A stretch of 29,249 bases of DNA from Nitrospinota bacterium. Lineage in GTDB: Bacteria; Nitrospinota; Nitrospinia; UBA9942; JAHJSF01. Each line of letters opens with the position of its first letter. The first letter of the stretch is position 1. The stretch spans positions 1 to 29,249 of the forward strand of contig JAHJSF010000163.1 in the NCBI GenBank assembly GCA_018830405.1, read 5' to 3'. The translations under genes and the position numbers were made by a program. Below, piece by piece: positions 15,583 through 22,846 of this stretch. The notes beneath the pieces were generated by a model, which saw only the letters and a list, made by a program, of their open reading frames with translations, made no database searches and had not been told where the DNA came from.

Positions 15583-16258
15583 GTGATTGTTTTTTGTTTA
15601 GTTGGTTTTTTGCAACCTATTTACGCCCAAGGGGCAGGGATAGAATGGGACATCTTAAACTAGGAGGTCAATGAAACTATACCAAGAAGGAAACTATAAC
15701 AAAGCTATTCTTCTTGCTGAACAGGCACTCAAGGTGGCAAAGGAAAATGTCGGCCCCGATCATCCCGATGTGGCAACCAGCCTGAACAACCTTGCAGGAC
15801 TCTATTATACTCAAGGCAATTACGCCAAAGCCGAACCGTTTTACAAACGTTCGCTGGCAATCAGGGAAAAAGCCCTAGGCCCCGATCATCCCGATGTGGC
15901 AACCAGCCTGAACAACCTTGCGGACCTGTATAGAACTCAAGGCAATTACGCCAAAGCCGAACCGTTTTACAAACGCTCGCTGGCAATCAAGGAGAAAGCC
16001 CTAGGCCCCGACCATCCCTCTGTGGCAACCAGCCTGAACAACCTTGCGGTTCTCTATGATACTCAAGGCAATTACGCCAAAGCCGAACCGTTTTACAAAC
16101 GCTCGCTAGCAATCTAGGAAAAAGCCATAGGCCCCGATCATCCCGATGTGGCAACCAGCCTTGAAAATCTAGCTTATTTATATAGAGCCACAAATAGAAA
16201 AAGTGAAGCACAACGGTTAGAAAATCGTGCTACTAAAATACGAAGTATCAAGAGGTAG
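15583..16258 (+). pseudogene. Decayed secreted TPR-repeat protein (kinesin light chain-like repeats)
   Basis: Four 42-residue TPR units (GPDHPDVATSLNNLA...QGNYAKAEPFYKRSLAI) lie in one frame from 15671. A TAG at 16115-16117 interrupts the fourth unit, yet the same frame continues to TAG at 16256 with intact TPR sequence. Upstream, in another frame, is a signal peptide (IVFCLVGFLQPIYAQ) followed by IEWDILN, a TAG and EV, which in relatives leads straight into MKLYQEGNY. So at least two nonsense codons and one frameshift separate the parts. The ATG at 15671 has a fortuitous GGAGG, so a 148-residue cytosolic fragment might be made. The 126-bp repeats are nearly identical, suggesting recent duplication or gene conversion. 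Confidence 0.8.
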
Positions 16259-16263
16259 TAATT

Positions 16264-16337
16264 GGCTAACCACGCGCTGCACCTGACCTTTCCCGCCGCT
16301 TCGCGGTGCTCAAGGCAGGTGAGCTTGAATGTTAAGG
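16264..16337 (+). other. Integron attC-like site 1
   Basis: GGCTAAC (near RYYYAAC) and GTTAAGG (near GTTRRRY) bound 74 bases. The inner arms GCT-G-CACCTG-A-CC and GGCAGGTGAGC pair fully if the G and A are extrahelical, the hallmark of attC hairpins. The site sits between the TPR stop and the HEPN-like start. Confidence 0.7.
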
Positions 16338-16350
16338 GGGCAAATTAGAA

Positions 16351-17331
16351 ATGAGTGAGCCCCAAAAATTAGAAACAACGATTATTGATTTTGTTCCTCA
16401 AGACTGGTTTAAACAACCAGAGAATAGCAGCATTTGGATTTCTGCTTTTCGAATACTACGTGTTGACAAAAAAGATTTCGCAAGAATAACAGTTCATGAT
16501 TATAAAGACGCAAGAATACTAATTCTTTATGGAGTTTTAGATTATCTGGATTCCGGGGAAATACAGGTAGGTATTGCACAGAATGGAATGCTCAGCTTTA
16601 CCGGGCAACCTAAACTTACAAAAACCCCAGAAAGTGGATGGCTAATTGTAGTGCAACCCTTTCAAAAAGATGGTGTAAAACCAAATGAGTATACGATTAG
16701 AGTAGCGGCAGGATCATACGCATCGGTTTACACCGCTATCAATGGTCGAAACATGGCATTTGAGTTGGTATTCGAAAACACGATTTTCCTTGCAAATAGA
16801 AATATATCGGCTTCAACAGATTCTGCTATTAATCCTTTAAGTTTTCCTAAACCTGATATTTCTAATGATCAACTAGATTTTATTCATAATGTAGGCAAGA
16901 TCATAGAAGGTTTGGATGAAAATAAAAAACAACGAATAAGAGTCTCTTTGCATTGGTTTAATGAAGGAATGAATTCCAAAGGGTTGGATGAATTTATTAA
17001 GCACTGGATTGCATTGGAAACGCTTGGAATGCCTGATACTACAAATATTAAACCATTAAATGAAAGCTTAGCGAATGCATATGGTATTTCTGTTCCTGAA
17101 GCTTCAATTAAGTTTGGCATTGGCAAGATTTTTGGGTTACGAAGTCGTGTTGTTCATAATGGTGAGGACATTCCAATTCATTCATTGTTATCTGAATACC
17201 TCAAGAGCATCTATGTCGACATTCTGCTGGATCAACTAGGTCTAAAGTCTCAGCAAAGAGCTGGGAAAATAATAGATAGTCCTGAATTTGATCTCGAGAA
17301 GTTGCTACATATCCAAAAATCAACCCCTTAA
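16351..17331 (+). CDS. HEPN-domain (Apea-like) protein of unknown function, cassette-borne
   Basis: A 326-residue soluble protein. The C-terminal third looks like an Apea-type HEPN domain: a helix with RVSLHWFNEG, then FIKHWIALETLG, and the R-x4-H motif in LRSRVVHNGED (around residue 270). HEPN domains with R-x4-6-H are often metal-independent RNases in toxins and defence systems. The N-terminal 200 residues are beta-rich and I do not recognise them. A GGGGG ribosome site precedes the ATG, 14 bases after attC-like site 1; the stop TAA lies inside the core of attC-like site 2. That is the compact layout of an integron cassette. Base use is more AT-rich than the flanking metabolic genes. Defence or toxin activity is inference. 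Confidence 0.7.
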   Translation: MSEPQKLETTIIDFVPQDWFKQPENSSIWISAFRILRVDKKDFARITVHDYKDARILILYGVLDYLDSGEIQVGIAQNGMLSFTGQPKLTKTPESGWLIVVQPFQKDGVKPNEYTIRVAAGSYASVYTAINGRNMAFELVFENTIFLANRNISASTDSAINPLSFPKPDISNDQLDFIHNVGKIIEGLDENKKQRIRVSLHWFNEGMNSKGLDEFIKHWIALETLGMPDTTNIKPLNESLANAYGISVPEASIKFGIGKIFGLRSRVVHNGEDIPIHSLLSEYLKSIYVDILLDQLGLKSQQRAGKIIDSPEFDLEKLLHIQKSTP

Positions 17332-17393
17332 CTTATGCATTCACCCGACCATCCCCGCCGTTCCTTCGTCACTCTGGGGCTGGCGGGTGATGC
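17326..17393 (+). other. Integron attC-like site 2, right core missing
   Basis: CCTTAAC, then arms GCAT-T-CACCCG-A-CC and GGCGGGTGATGC that pair fully with T and A extrahelical. The extrahelical spacing (six paired bases apart) is the same as in site 1. The expected GTTRRRY at the right end is absent; repeat DNA starts there. Confidence 0.6.
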
Positions 17394-17396
17394 CAC

Positions 17397-17440
17397 GGGG
17401 GACAGGGGGACAGGGTCAGGTCTTGCAATGACACTTTTTT
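17397..17440. repeat. GGGGACAGG/TCAGGTCTTGCAAT repeat (RAYT/REP-like end)
   Basis: GGGGGACAGGGGGACAGGGT followed by CAGGTCTTGCAATGACAC resembles sequences found beside REP-associated tyrosine transposases. No transposase is present. It abuts the broken attC-like site. Confidence 0.4.
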
Positions 17441-17479
17441 CTTAACTCATAAAAACATTCCAGAATTAAATCTCCCTCC

Positions 17480-17675
17480 CTGCCTTTAACCGCCATATCA
17501 TTTTTAGGCTTGAAATAGGTTGATTTAAAGAAACAAGCCTCAAACTGTCTGAGGCAGACTTCAGTCTGACGAGTTTTTGAGGCACCTTAATCAACCTCAA
17601 TTTCAGGCCGTCAAAAAATGAACAGGCCGGCCTTCTTTCTTCCTTTTCTTGGACGAGCAAGAAAAGGTAAGGAAG
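17480..17675 (+). repeat. Diverged ~190-bp dispersed repeat, copy A
   Basis: The block from the ACCGCCAT...TCATTTTTAGG start, through a GTCTGA/GACGAGTTT centre, to TCTTGGACGAGCAAGAAA matches the reverse complement of 28950-29142 along its length, with many substitutions. A minus-strand open frame here (17466-17660) resembles the plus-strand frame in copy B only because the DNA is repeated. Confidence 0.75.
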
Positions 17676-17781
17676 TGCCGATTGCAGGGATAATGATTAT
17701 TTGCAGTCCATGCATAATGGCAATACAATGGACAGGTGTATTTAACTATTAAAATTAACCAACCTAACAAAGGAGAGAATC

Positions 17782-17880
17782 ATGGCTAAGGGGAAAGATG
17801 TGCAAAAGTCAGTTAAGAAAAAAGCGGAAAAGACACTGAAAGAAAAGCGTAAAGATAAGAAGGCCAAAAAGGGGAAGTAA
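17782..17880 (+). CDS. Small lysine-rich protein (32 residues)
   Basis: ATG to TAA encodes MAKGKDVQKSVKKKAEKTLK and 12 more residues rich in Lys. AGGAG sits 6 bases upstream. About half the residues are Lys or Arg and no membrane segment is possible, so it may bind nucleic acid. I recall similar short MAKGKDKQKSVKKK-type proteins in other bacteria, but their function is not known to me. A stem-loop follows the stop. Confidence 0.65.
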   Translation: MAKGKDVQKSVKKKAEKTLKEKRKDKKAKKGK

Positions 17881-17921
17881 ACCCTTAATAAAATATGGTT
17901 TTAGATAGATAAGAATGTTGT

Positions 17922-17955
17922 GCCCTGATGCCTAAATGGTCAGGGCTTCATTCTT
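17922..17955 (+). terminator. Terminator-like hairpin after the small basic protein
   Basis: GCCCTGA and TCAGGGC form a 7-bp perfect stem with an 11-base loop, followed by TTCATTCTT. The U-tract is imperfect. Confidence 0.55.
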
Positions 17956-18097
17956 GACAAATTGTCCTAAGCCTCATAAACACTGTTTTCAGAGACATTC
18001 ATCTTTTAGTCTGCATCTTGCCTTTGTTACTTATCGATATTAGGTGAGACGGCAAGTAAATTCTGTAAGTATCTTCAAATGTCGTAATCAACAAAGC

Positions 18098-18155
18098 ACT
18101 ATTGGGGATAAGGGCCGAGGCAGACGAGGTTTCCGGTTACCTATCCGACAATAGT
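18098..18155 (+). promoter_or_regulatory. Long inverted repeat in the leader of the oxidase-like gene
   Basis: ACTATTGGGGATA (18098-18110) and TATCCGACAATAGT (18142-18155) pair except at the ACTATTG/GGATA junction, and end 22 bases before the ATG. The transcript could fold into a hairpin next to the ribosome site. The rest of 17956-18177 shows no gene. Confidence 0.5.
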
Positions 18156-18177
18156 AATAATATTTACTAAGGAGTTC

Positions 18178-18867
18178 ATGGAAGAAGTAAGAATAGATCT
18201 TAAAAAGGAACAGAAGGCATCCCTCAACAGGCCTCGTTATAATTACTCTATGATTTCGAGGATATTCTTCTTTAAAATGGATTTTCTCACCGGCAAAGAA
18301 ACCACACTATCCAAAGTTAAACTTATAGAATCGCTGGCCAGTATACCCTATAGGGCTTGGGAGATGCGCCAATACGGCCGGCTGACCAATAATTATAAGA
18401 ACCTATCCCTAATAAAAGAGGGGACCGATATTATAAAATGGGGAAGAGAGGCGCAGGATAATGAGTATTGGCATCTGAGGGTTGTCGAAGAGAAGATGAG
18501 GGAAGATGGAGAAAAGGATGCGTGGTATCTCACCCCCCCTGTTCCCTACCTCATTGCCACCTCTTACATTATATTCTCTTGGTTACTGGCGCTATTCAGC
18601 CTAAAACAGGCCTTCCTTTTCAATGCTGAGTTTGAGGACCACGCCGAACACGTCTATGCTCAGTTCGTTGAGGAACACCCAGAATGGGACAAGCAAGAAG
18701 TAAAAAGCAGTTTGGTAAAAGAGTATGCCGACCTCCCCTCTTGGGGATATGTATTCAGATTAATCGGACTCGACGAACGAGACCATAGGAACAATAGCTT
18801 TATATTAGCTGGCCGGCCTGAACTGGTTGTGAAGTATGAGGGGATGCCGAACAGCGACCTTGTCTAA
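18178..18867 (+). CDS. Alternative oxidase (AOX/PTOX)-like diiron quinol oxidase
   Basis: A 229-residue protein with the non-haem diiron arrangement of alternative oxidases: Glu51 in LIESLASIP, Glu96-x-x-His99 in EAQDNEYWHLRVVEE, Glu153 in FEDHAEHVYAQF, and Glu200-x-x-His203 in DERDHRNNS. The hydrophobic stretch YLIATSYIIFSWLLALFSLKQ (about 124-144) would sit in the membrane face, as in AOX, an interfacial protein that oxidises quinol and reduces oxygen to water without pumping protons. AAGGAG precedes the ATG. The gene stands alone with no respiratory neighbours and has a structured leader, so conditional expression under oxidative or nitrosative stress is possible. Identity rests on motif spacing; other ferritin-like diiron enzymes are the alternative. 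Confidence 0.75.
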   Translation: MEEVRIDLKKEQKASLNRPRYNYSMISRIFFFKMDFLTGKETTLSKVKLIESLASIPYRAWEMRQYGRLTNNYKNLSLIKEGTDIIKWGREAQDNEYWHLRVVEEKMREDGEKDAWYLTPPVPYLIATSYIIFSWLLALFSLKQAFLFNAEFEDHAEHVYAQFVEEHPEWDKQEVKSSLVKEYADLPSWGYVFRLIGLDERDHRNNSFILAGRPELVVKYEGMPNSDLV

Positions 18868-18972
18868 CAAATACAGACAAAGAATTATTTAATTTGTTTT
18901 TCAAGGAATAGAGCTTTTTGACTTGGGTGCTGACTTGGTTGGTTCTGAAGCGGTATAGAAACAAAAGATAAA

Positions 18973-19059
18973 TGGTGCCGAAGGGGGGAGTCGAACCCCC
19001 ACACCCTTGCGGACACTAGACCCTGAATCTAGCGCGTCTACCAATTCCGCCACTTCGGC
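18973..19059 (-). tRNA. tRNA-Leu (anticodon CAG)
   Basis: Read on the minus strand: acceptor GCCGAAG with CTTCGGC, AATTGGTAGAC D loop, anticodon stem around TTCAGGG (CAG), a long variable arm GTCCGCAAGGGTG, T arm GGGGG/CCCCC with TTCGACT, discriminator A and an encoded CCA. Type II structure fits Leu. The MITE-like element begins only 7 bases upstream of the 5' end. Confidence 0.95.
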
Positions 19060-19066
19060 ACATCAT

Positions 19067-19274
19067 AGTGCTTAATTGCCTAAATCTTGCTTTAGCCGAC
19101 CGGCCTTTGACACGCCCGGCTTTGTCGTCAATCCTCGGTATACAACCCTCGGTATACAACCCCCTATCCCCCTTTGTTAAGGGGGAATAAGGGGGTTGTG
19201 TTGCGGTTGTCTTCGTGCCAGTCGCGCCAAATTCTCGGTCTTGATACTGACGCAGACTTATGCAACTAAACACT
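19067..19274 (-). mobile_element. MITE-like element, copy 2 (208 bp)
   Basis: The reverse complement matches 11746-11939 throughout, with about 11 substitutions in 194 aligned bases and one extra 14-base unit (GGTTGTATACCGAG duplicated in tandem). The ends AGTGCTTAATTGCCTAAATC and, inverted, AGTGTTTAGTTGCATAAGTC are terminal inverted repeats. The flanks of the two copies are unrelated, which defines the boundaries. Confidence 0.88.
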
Positions 19275-19365
19275 AGAAAACGATTCAATAAATCTAACCT
19301 ATTTTTGTATGATATGCAAACTTTGGGTGATTTCTAAAATTTGCCCCATTTTCTGATGCCTTTTG

Positions 19366-19394
19366 TTGTCCGAATATGTAGTAGAATATAGAAT
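19366..19394 (+). promoter_or_regulatory. Possible promoter of the TIGR00725-like/bamD/slt run
   Basis: TTGTCC (19366-19371) and TAGAAT (19389-19394) with a 17-base spacer lie 36 bases before the first ATG of the plus-strand group. Confidence 0.4.
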
Positions 19395-19430
19395 GTTTTC
19401 AAAAGATAGAGAATAGCTTGGTTGGTTGAT

Positions 19431-19892
19431 ATGAAAGATAAGAGACAGAAGATAATAGGCATTGTCGGGTCGGGGATTTGTGATGAAAAGATTGCCGCCC
19501 TGGCCGAGGAGACGGGCCGGCTGATTGCCGAGGCGGGCTATACCCTGCTTTCCGGAGGTTTGGGGGGCGTTATGGAGGCGGCTTCGAAAGGGGCTAAGGG
19601 AGCGGGGGGGCTTACCATCGGAATACTTCCCGGGAACAAAAGCACGGATGCGAATAGTTTTATCGATATTCCGATTGTTACCGGTATGGGGCACGCCCGA
19701 AATATTATAGTTGTGCATAGTGCCGATTGTATTGTCGCTATTGCCGGGGAGTATGGAACTTTATCGGAGATTAGTATTGCCCTTAAGATCGGGAAACCGG
19801 TTATAGGAATAAAAACTTGGGGGCAGTTACATGGTATAATTGAGGTCAAGACAGCTGCCGAGGCGGTAGCCAAGTTAAAGACATTTATTTAG
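19431..19892 (+). CDS. TIGR00725-like Rossmann protein (LOG/MoCo carrier-like)
   Basis: A 153-residue protein of the LOG-like Rossmann fold: IIGIVGSGICDEKIAALAEE, the loop SGGLGGVMEAASKGAKGAGG, GILPG, and EYGTLSEISIALKIGKPVIG near the end. Relatives include proteins annotated TIGR00725 and molybdenum-cofactor carrier proteins; the LOG-type PGGxGTxxE motif is replaced by AGEYGTLSE, so phosphoribohydrolase activity is doubtful. The ATG at 19431 is preferred to an in-frame TTG at 19422; neither has a clear ribosome site. It precedes bamD by 24 bases and may share a transcript. Confidence 0.8.
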   Translation: MKDKRQKIIGIVGSGICDEKIAALAEETGRLIAEAGYTLLSGGLGGVMEAASKGAKGAGGLTIGILPGNKSTDANSFIDIPIVTGMGHARNIIVVHSADCIVAIAGEYGTLSEISIALKIGKPVIGIKTWGQLHGIIEVKTAAEAVAKLKTFI

Positions 19893-19916
19893 TTAGTAAT
19901 TATTTAGGGATTTATA

Positions 19917-20717
19917 ATGTTTCGTAATTTATCTAAAGGTTGCTTAGGAGTTGTTCTCCTTCTAATGATTCTATCAGTTACAGGCTGTGCCAAAATACCG
20001 ACCAGTAGTAAGGACCCTATCTATATCCTTGATAGGGGGAACTACTATTATGCGAAGGGGAATTATATGGAGTCGGAGAAGATGTACCAGAGGGTTTTGA
20101 ACGAATTCCCCGACAGTCCCTATCGGGCCGATGCCCTAATGGGTTTGGCCGATTCCCTCTTCTATCAGGAAGATTATGGTAGGGCGGCTTTGAGTTACGT
20201 AGATTTTTACAACCTTTATCCGACGCACCCTAATGTGATTAATGCCTATTTTTACAAGGGTATGAGTTCTTTCAATGAACGTAAAACTTTTGATAGGGAT
20301 CAGACCAATGCGATTAAGGCGATAGAAGATTTTGAGAATATTACGAAGAGTGGGCGTTTTCAGCAGAGCATATTCTACGGGGAGGCCTCAAAGAATATTG
20401 AAGTCTGTAAGAGGCTTCTGGCTCAACATATATTTCATGTCGGTAAATATTATTTCAAGACCGGCGCCTACGGTTCTACGATTACAAGGATGGAGCAGCT
20501 TATAAAGGAGTATCCGAATGAGTCATATCAGGATGAGGCGGTTTTCCTTATAGCGGAGTCTTATTTCCTTAAAGGTAACACCAAGATGGCGACAGAGTAT
20601 TACAAGAGGGTGAGTGGCGAGTATCCCGGCAGCCAGTTGGCCGCAACGGCCAATGAGAGGATTGCCGAGATAGAAGAACGTACGAATAGGTTGATTTCAA
20701 AGGGAAAAAGTGGTTAA
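19917..20717 (+). CDS. bamD: Outer-membrane assembly lipoprotein BamD
   Basis: A 266-residue lipoprotein: a signal peptide ends in a lipobox (LSVTGC, Cys about residue 24), followed by TPR-like helices (DRGNYYYAKGNYMESEKMYQ; EFPDSPYRADALMGLADSLF; YYFKTGAYGSTITRMEQLIK; ESYFLKGNTKMATEYYKRV). BamD supports BamA in folding beta-barrel proteins into the outer membrane and acts on the periplasmic face. Length is typical (about 245-270). It is strong evidence that the host is diderm. The transglycosylase gene follows after 24 bases, a likely operon. Confidence 0.93.
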   Translation: MFRNLSKGCLGVVLLLMILSVTGCAKIPTSSKDPIYILDRGNYYYAKGNYMESEKMYQRVLNEFPDSPYRADALMGLADSLFYQEDYGRAALSYVDFYNLYPTHPNVINAYFYKGMSSFNERKTFDRDQTNAIKAIEDFENITKSGRFQQSIFYGEASKNIEVCKRLLAQHIFHVGKYYFKTGAYGSTITRMEQLIKEYPNESYQDEAVFLIAESYFLKGNTKMATEYYKRVSGEYPGSQLAATANERIAEIEERTNRLISKGKSG

Positions 20718-20741
20718 AATCAGACTAACCGTTGAGCTGCT

Positions 20742-21335
20742 ATGAAAAGATTTGCCGTAGTTTCTATATTAGTGCTGTTGCTGCTTCCTAAAAATGCTTC
20801 GGCCGATATATATACCAAAGTAAGGAAGGATGGCACGATTGTATTTACTGATAACCCTTCAGGGAGCGGTTATCGTCTCTTAAGCAGCAAGAAAAGAAGC
20901 CCCCATTTCGGCTATGCCGCCTATAGCCGTAAGTATTCCAATGAAGAGATAGACGAGAAGATAGAGTCTGTTGCCCGAGAAAAAAATCTTGACCCCCGCC
21001 TTGTTAGGGCAGTGATAAGGGTTGAATCAGATTTTAATCCGAACGCCATTTCCAATAGGGGGGCTATCGGTCTTATGCAGCTTATGCCCGATACAGCCCG
21101 TCTTATGAGTGTTAACAACCCGTTTGATGCTATGCAAAATATTGAGGGGGGGACGACCTATCTGGAAACTCTGCATAGACGCTACAATGGAAACATAGAT
21201 TATATTTTGGCCGCCTATAATGCCGGAGAGACGGCGGTATCTCAACATGGGGGGGTTCCCCCTTATGCGGAGACGGTCAGATATATCAGGAAGGTTAAGC
21301 AGTACTACAAATCAGGTTTAGAAGATACTCTTTAA
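20742..21335 (+). CDS. Periplasmic lytic transglycosylase (DUF4124 + SLT domain)
   Basis: A 197-residue protein with a signal peptide (FAVVSILVLLLLPKNASA), a short DUF4124-like strand segment (IYTKVRKDGTIVFTDNPSG) and an SLT domain from about residue 75. The catalytic Glu is in AVIRVESDFNPNAISNRGA; IGLMQLMPDTARLM and ILAAYNAGETAVSQHGGVPP follow, as in Slt70-type enzymes. It cleaves peptidoglycan between MurNAc and GlcNAc to give anhydro ends. The combination of a DUF4124 and SLT domain in about 200 residues is common in Desulfobacterota-like genomes. A shared hairpin terminator lies downstream. Confidence 0.92.
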   Translation: MKRFAVVSILVLLLLPKNASADIYTKVRKDGTIVFTDNPSGSGYRLLSSKKRSPHFGYAAYSRKYSNEEIDEKIESVAREKNLDPRLVRAVIRVESDFNPNAISNRGAIGLMQLMPDTARLMSVNNPFDAMQNIEGGTTYLETLHRRYNGNIDYILAAYNAGETAVSQHGGVPPYAETVRYIRKVKQYYKSGLEDTL

Positions 21336-21363
21336 TTTCCCCCCTCCCCTGTTTTTATTGTAA

Positions 21364-21397
21364 CCCGGCCAAAGGTTTTATTAAGGCCGGGCCTTTT
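21364..21397. terminator. Terminator between slt-like gene and purF
   Basis: CCCGGCC and GGCCGGG pair over an AT-rich loop, followed by CCTTTT on the plus strand. It lies between convergent genes. Confidence 0.65.
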
Positions 21398-21414
21398 ACC
21401 GACAAAGGGGTAAA

Positions 21415-22827
21415 TCATTCAAAAAGTCTCATCTGCCTTGTTTTTGTGTCGCTGCAAAATTCTATCGGGTAGTTTCCGCTGAAACAGGCCGAACAAAAGT
21501 TTTTACTATTTTCGCCGAAGACATTAAGCATATTTTCTATAGAAAGATATTGAAGTGAATCGGCAGTGATATATTTTGTTATCTCCTCTATGCTATGAGT
21601 AGCGGCTATCAGTTCTTTCCTGCTTGGGGTGTCTATCCCGTAGTAACAAGGGTATGAGGTTGGGGGGGAACTTATTCTCATATGCACCTCTTTGGCTCCC
21701 GCCTCTCTAATCATCTTGATAATCTTTCGGCTGGTCGTCCCCCTAACGATAGAGTCGTCTATAACAATTACTCTCTTGCCGGCGATAACACTCCTGATTG
21801 GATTAAGTTTCAGCTTTACCCCAAAGTGTCGTATAGATTGTTCCGGTTCTATGAAAGTCCGTCCCGTGTAGTGATTGCGTGTAAGACCAAGGTCGAAAGG
21901 TATCCCCGATTCTTCGGAGTAGCCGAGGGCTGCCTGCATGCCTGAATCTGGTATAGGAATAACTATGTCCGCGTCAACATGAGTGGTGCGGGCCAGCTCA
22001 CGCCCCAGTTTTCGCCTAATTTCGCTTACATGATGACCGAATATGTAACTGTCAGGACGGGCAAAATATACAAATTCAAAGACACATGACGATATTTTGG
22101 CCTTTGGAAATGGGTGATATGATTTTATCTCCCCTTTGTCTGTTATATGAATCAGTTCTCCCGGCTCTATCTCTCTAACCAATTTAGCCTCTATCAGGTC
22201 GAAGGCACATGTCTCTGAAGCAACTACATAGGCATCACCGATTTTTCCAAGGAGCAAAGGCCTGAAACCGGCCGGGTCTCTGACGGCAAAGAGGTTCTTC
22301 TCATCCATTACGACTATTGAATAGGCCCCTTTGATAATATGTAGGGCCCCGATAATTCGGTCTAATAGCTGGCCGTGGTTATGTTTGGCGATTAGATGAA
22401 CCATAACCTCGGTGTCCATTGTGGAATGAAATATCGAACCGTAGGCTTCTAATTGATCCCTAAGGATGCTGTCGTTGACAAAGTTGCCGTTATGGGCAAT
22501 GGCTAACGGCCCCAAGGCGTAATCAACCAGTATAGGCTGGCAGTTCTTTATGTGGGAAGAACCGGTTGTTGAGTATCTGTTATGCCCTATGGCTATATTT
22601 CCATGAAGTTTGTCTAATTTATCCTGGGTAAATATATCGGCCACCAGACCCATAGCTACCTCTCGATAGAAGTTAGTTCCATCCGATGAGACTATGCCGG
22701 AACTCTCCTGCCCCCTGTGCTGAAGGGCGTGTAGTCCCAGATAGGCCATTTTGGAGGCCTCGGGGTGTCCGATTATCCCCATTACCCCGCATCCGTCTTT
22801 AAACTGGTCGTTTGATTCTGAATCCAT
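21415..22827 (-). CDS. purF: Amidophosphoribosyltransferase
   Basis: A 470-residue enzyme for the first committed purine step, PRPP plus glutamine to phosphoribosylamine. A 12-residue propeptide precedes the catalytic Cys13 (KDGCGVMGIIGHPEA), so self-cleavage is expected. The glutaminase motifs LQHRGQESSG and HNRYSTTG are present, as is the PRPP loop VIVIDDSIVRGTTSRK. Cys residues in KISSCVFE, SYPCYYG and FCSACFSG match the four ligands of the Bacillus-type [4Fe-4S] cluster, which implies oxygen-sensitive stability. The gene is last in the purine group, 20 bases after purL. Confidence 0.97.
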   Translation of the reverse strand: MDSESNDQFKDGCGVMGIIGHPEASKMAYLGLHALQHRGQESSGIVSSDGTNFYREVAMGLVADIFTQDKLDKLHGNIAIGHNRYSTTGSSHIKNCQPILVDYALGPLAIAHNGNFVNDSILRDQLEAYGSIFHSTMDTEVMVHLIAKHNHGQLLDRIIGALHIIKGAYSIVVMDEKNLFAVRDPAGFRPLLLGKIGDAYVVASETCAFDLIEAKLVREIEPGELIHITDKGEIKSYHPFPKAKISSCVFEFVYFARPDSYIFGHHVSEIRRKLGRELARTTHVDADIVIPIPDSGMQAALGYSEESGIPFDLGLTRNHYTGRTFIEPEQSIRHFGVKLKLNPIRSVIAGKRVIVIDDSIVRGTTSRKIIKMIREAGAKEVHMRISSPPTSYPCYYGIDTPSRKELIAATHSIEEITKYITADSLQYLSIENMLNVFGENSKNFCSACFSGNYPIEFCSDTKTRQMRLFE

Positions 22828-22846
22828 TTTTAATCTTTTCTTAAAT

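Noticed and set aside
15671-16180. Regular 126-bp repeats considered as a CRISPR or satellite
   Set aside because: The period is a multiple of three and encodes TPR units; no spacers are present.
17466-17660. Minus-strand 64-codon open frame
   Set aside because: It lies within repeat copy A; its similarity to the frame at 28841-29116 is explained by DNA repetition, with no ribosome site.
19016-19288. Minus-strand 90-codon open frame
   Set aside because: It runs across the MITE-like element into tRNA-Leu; it is a by-product of the repeat.
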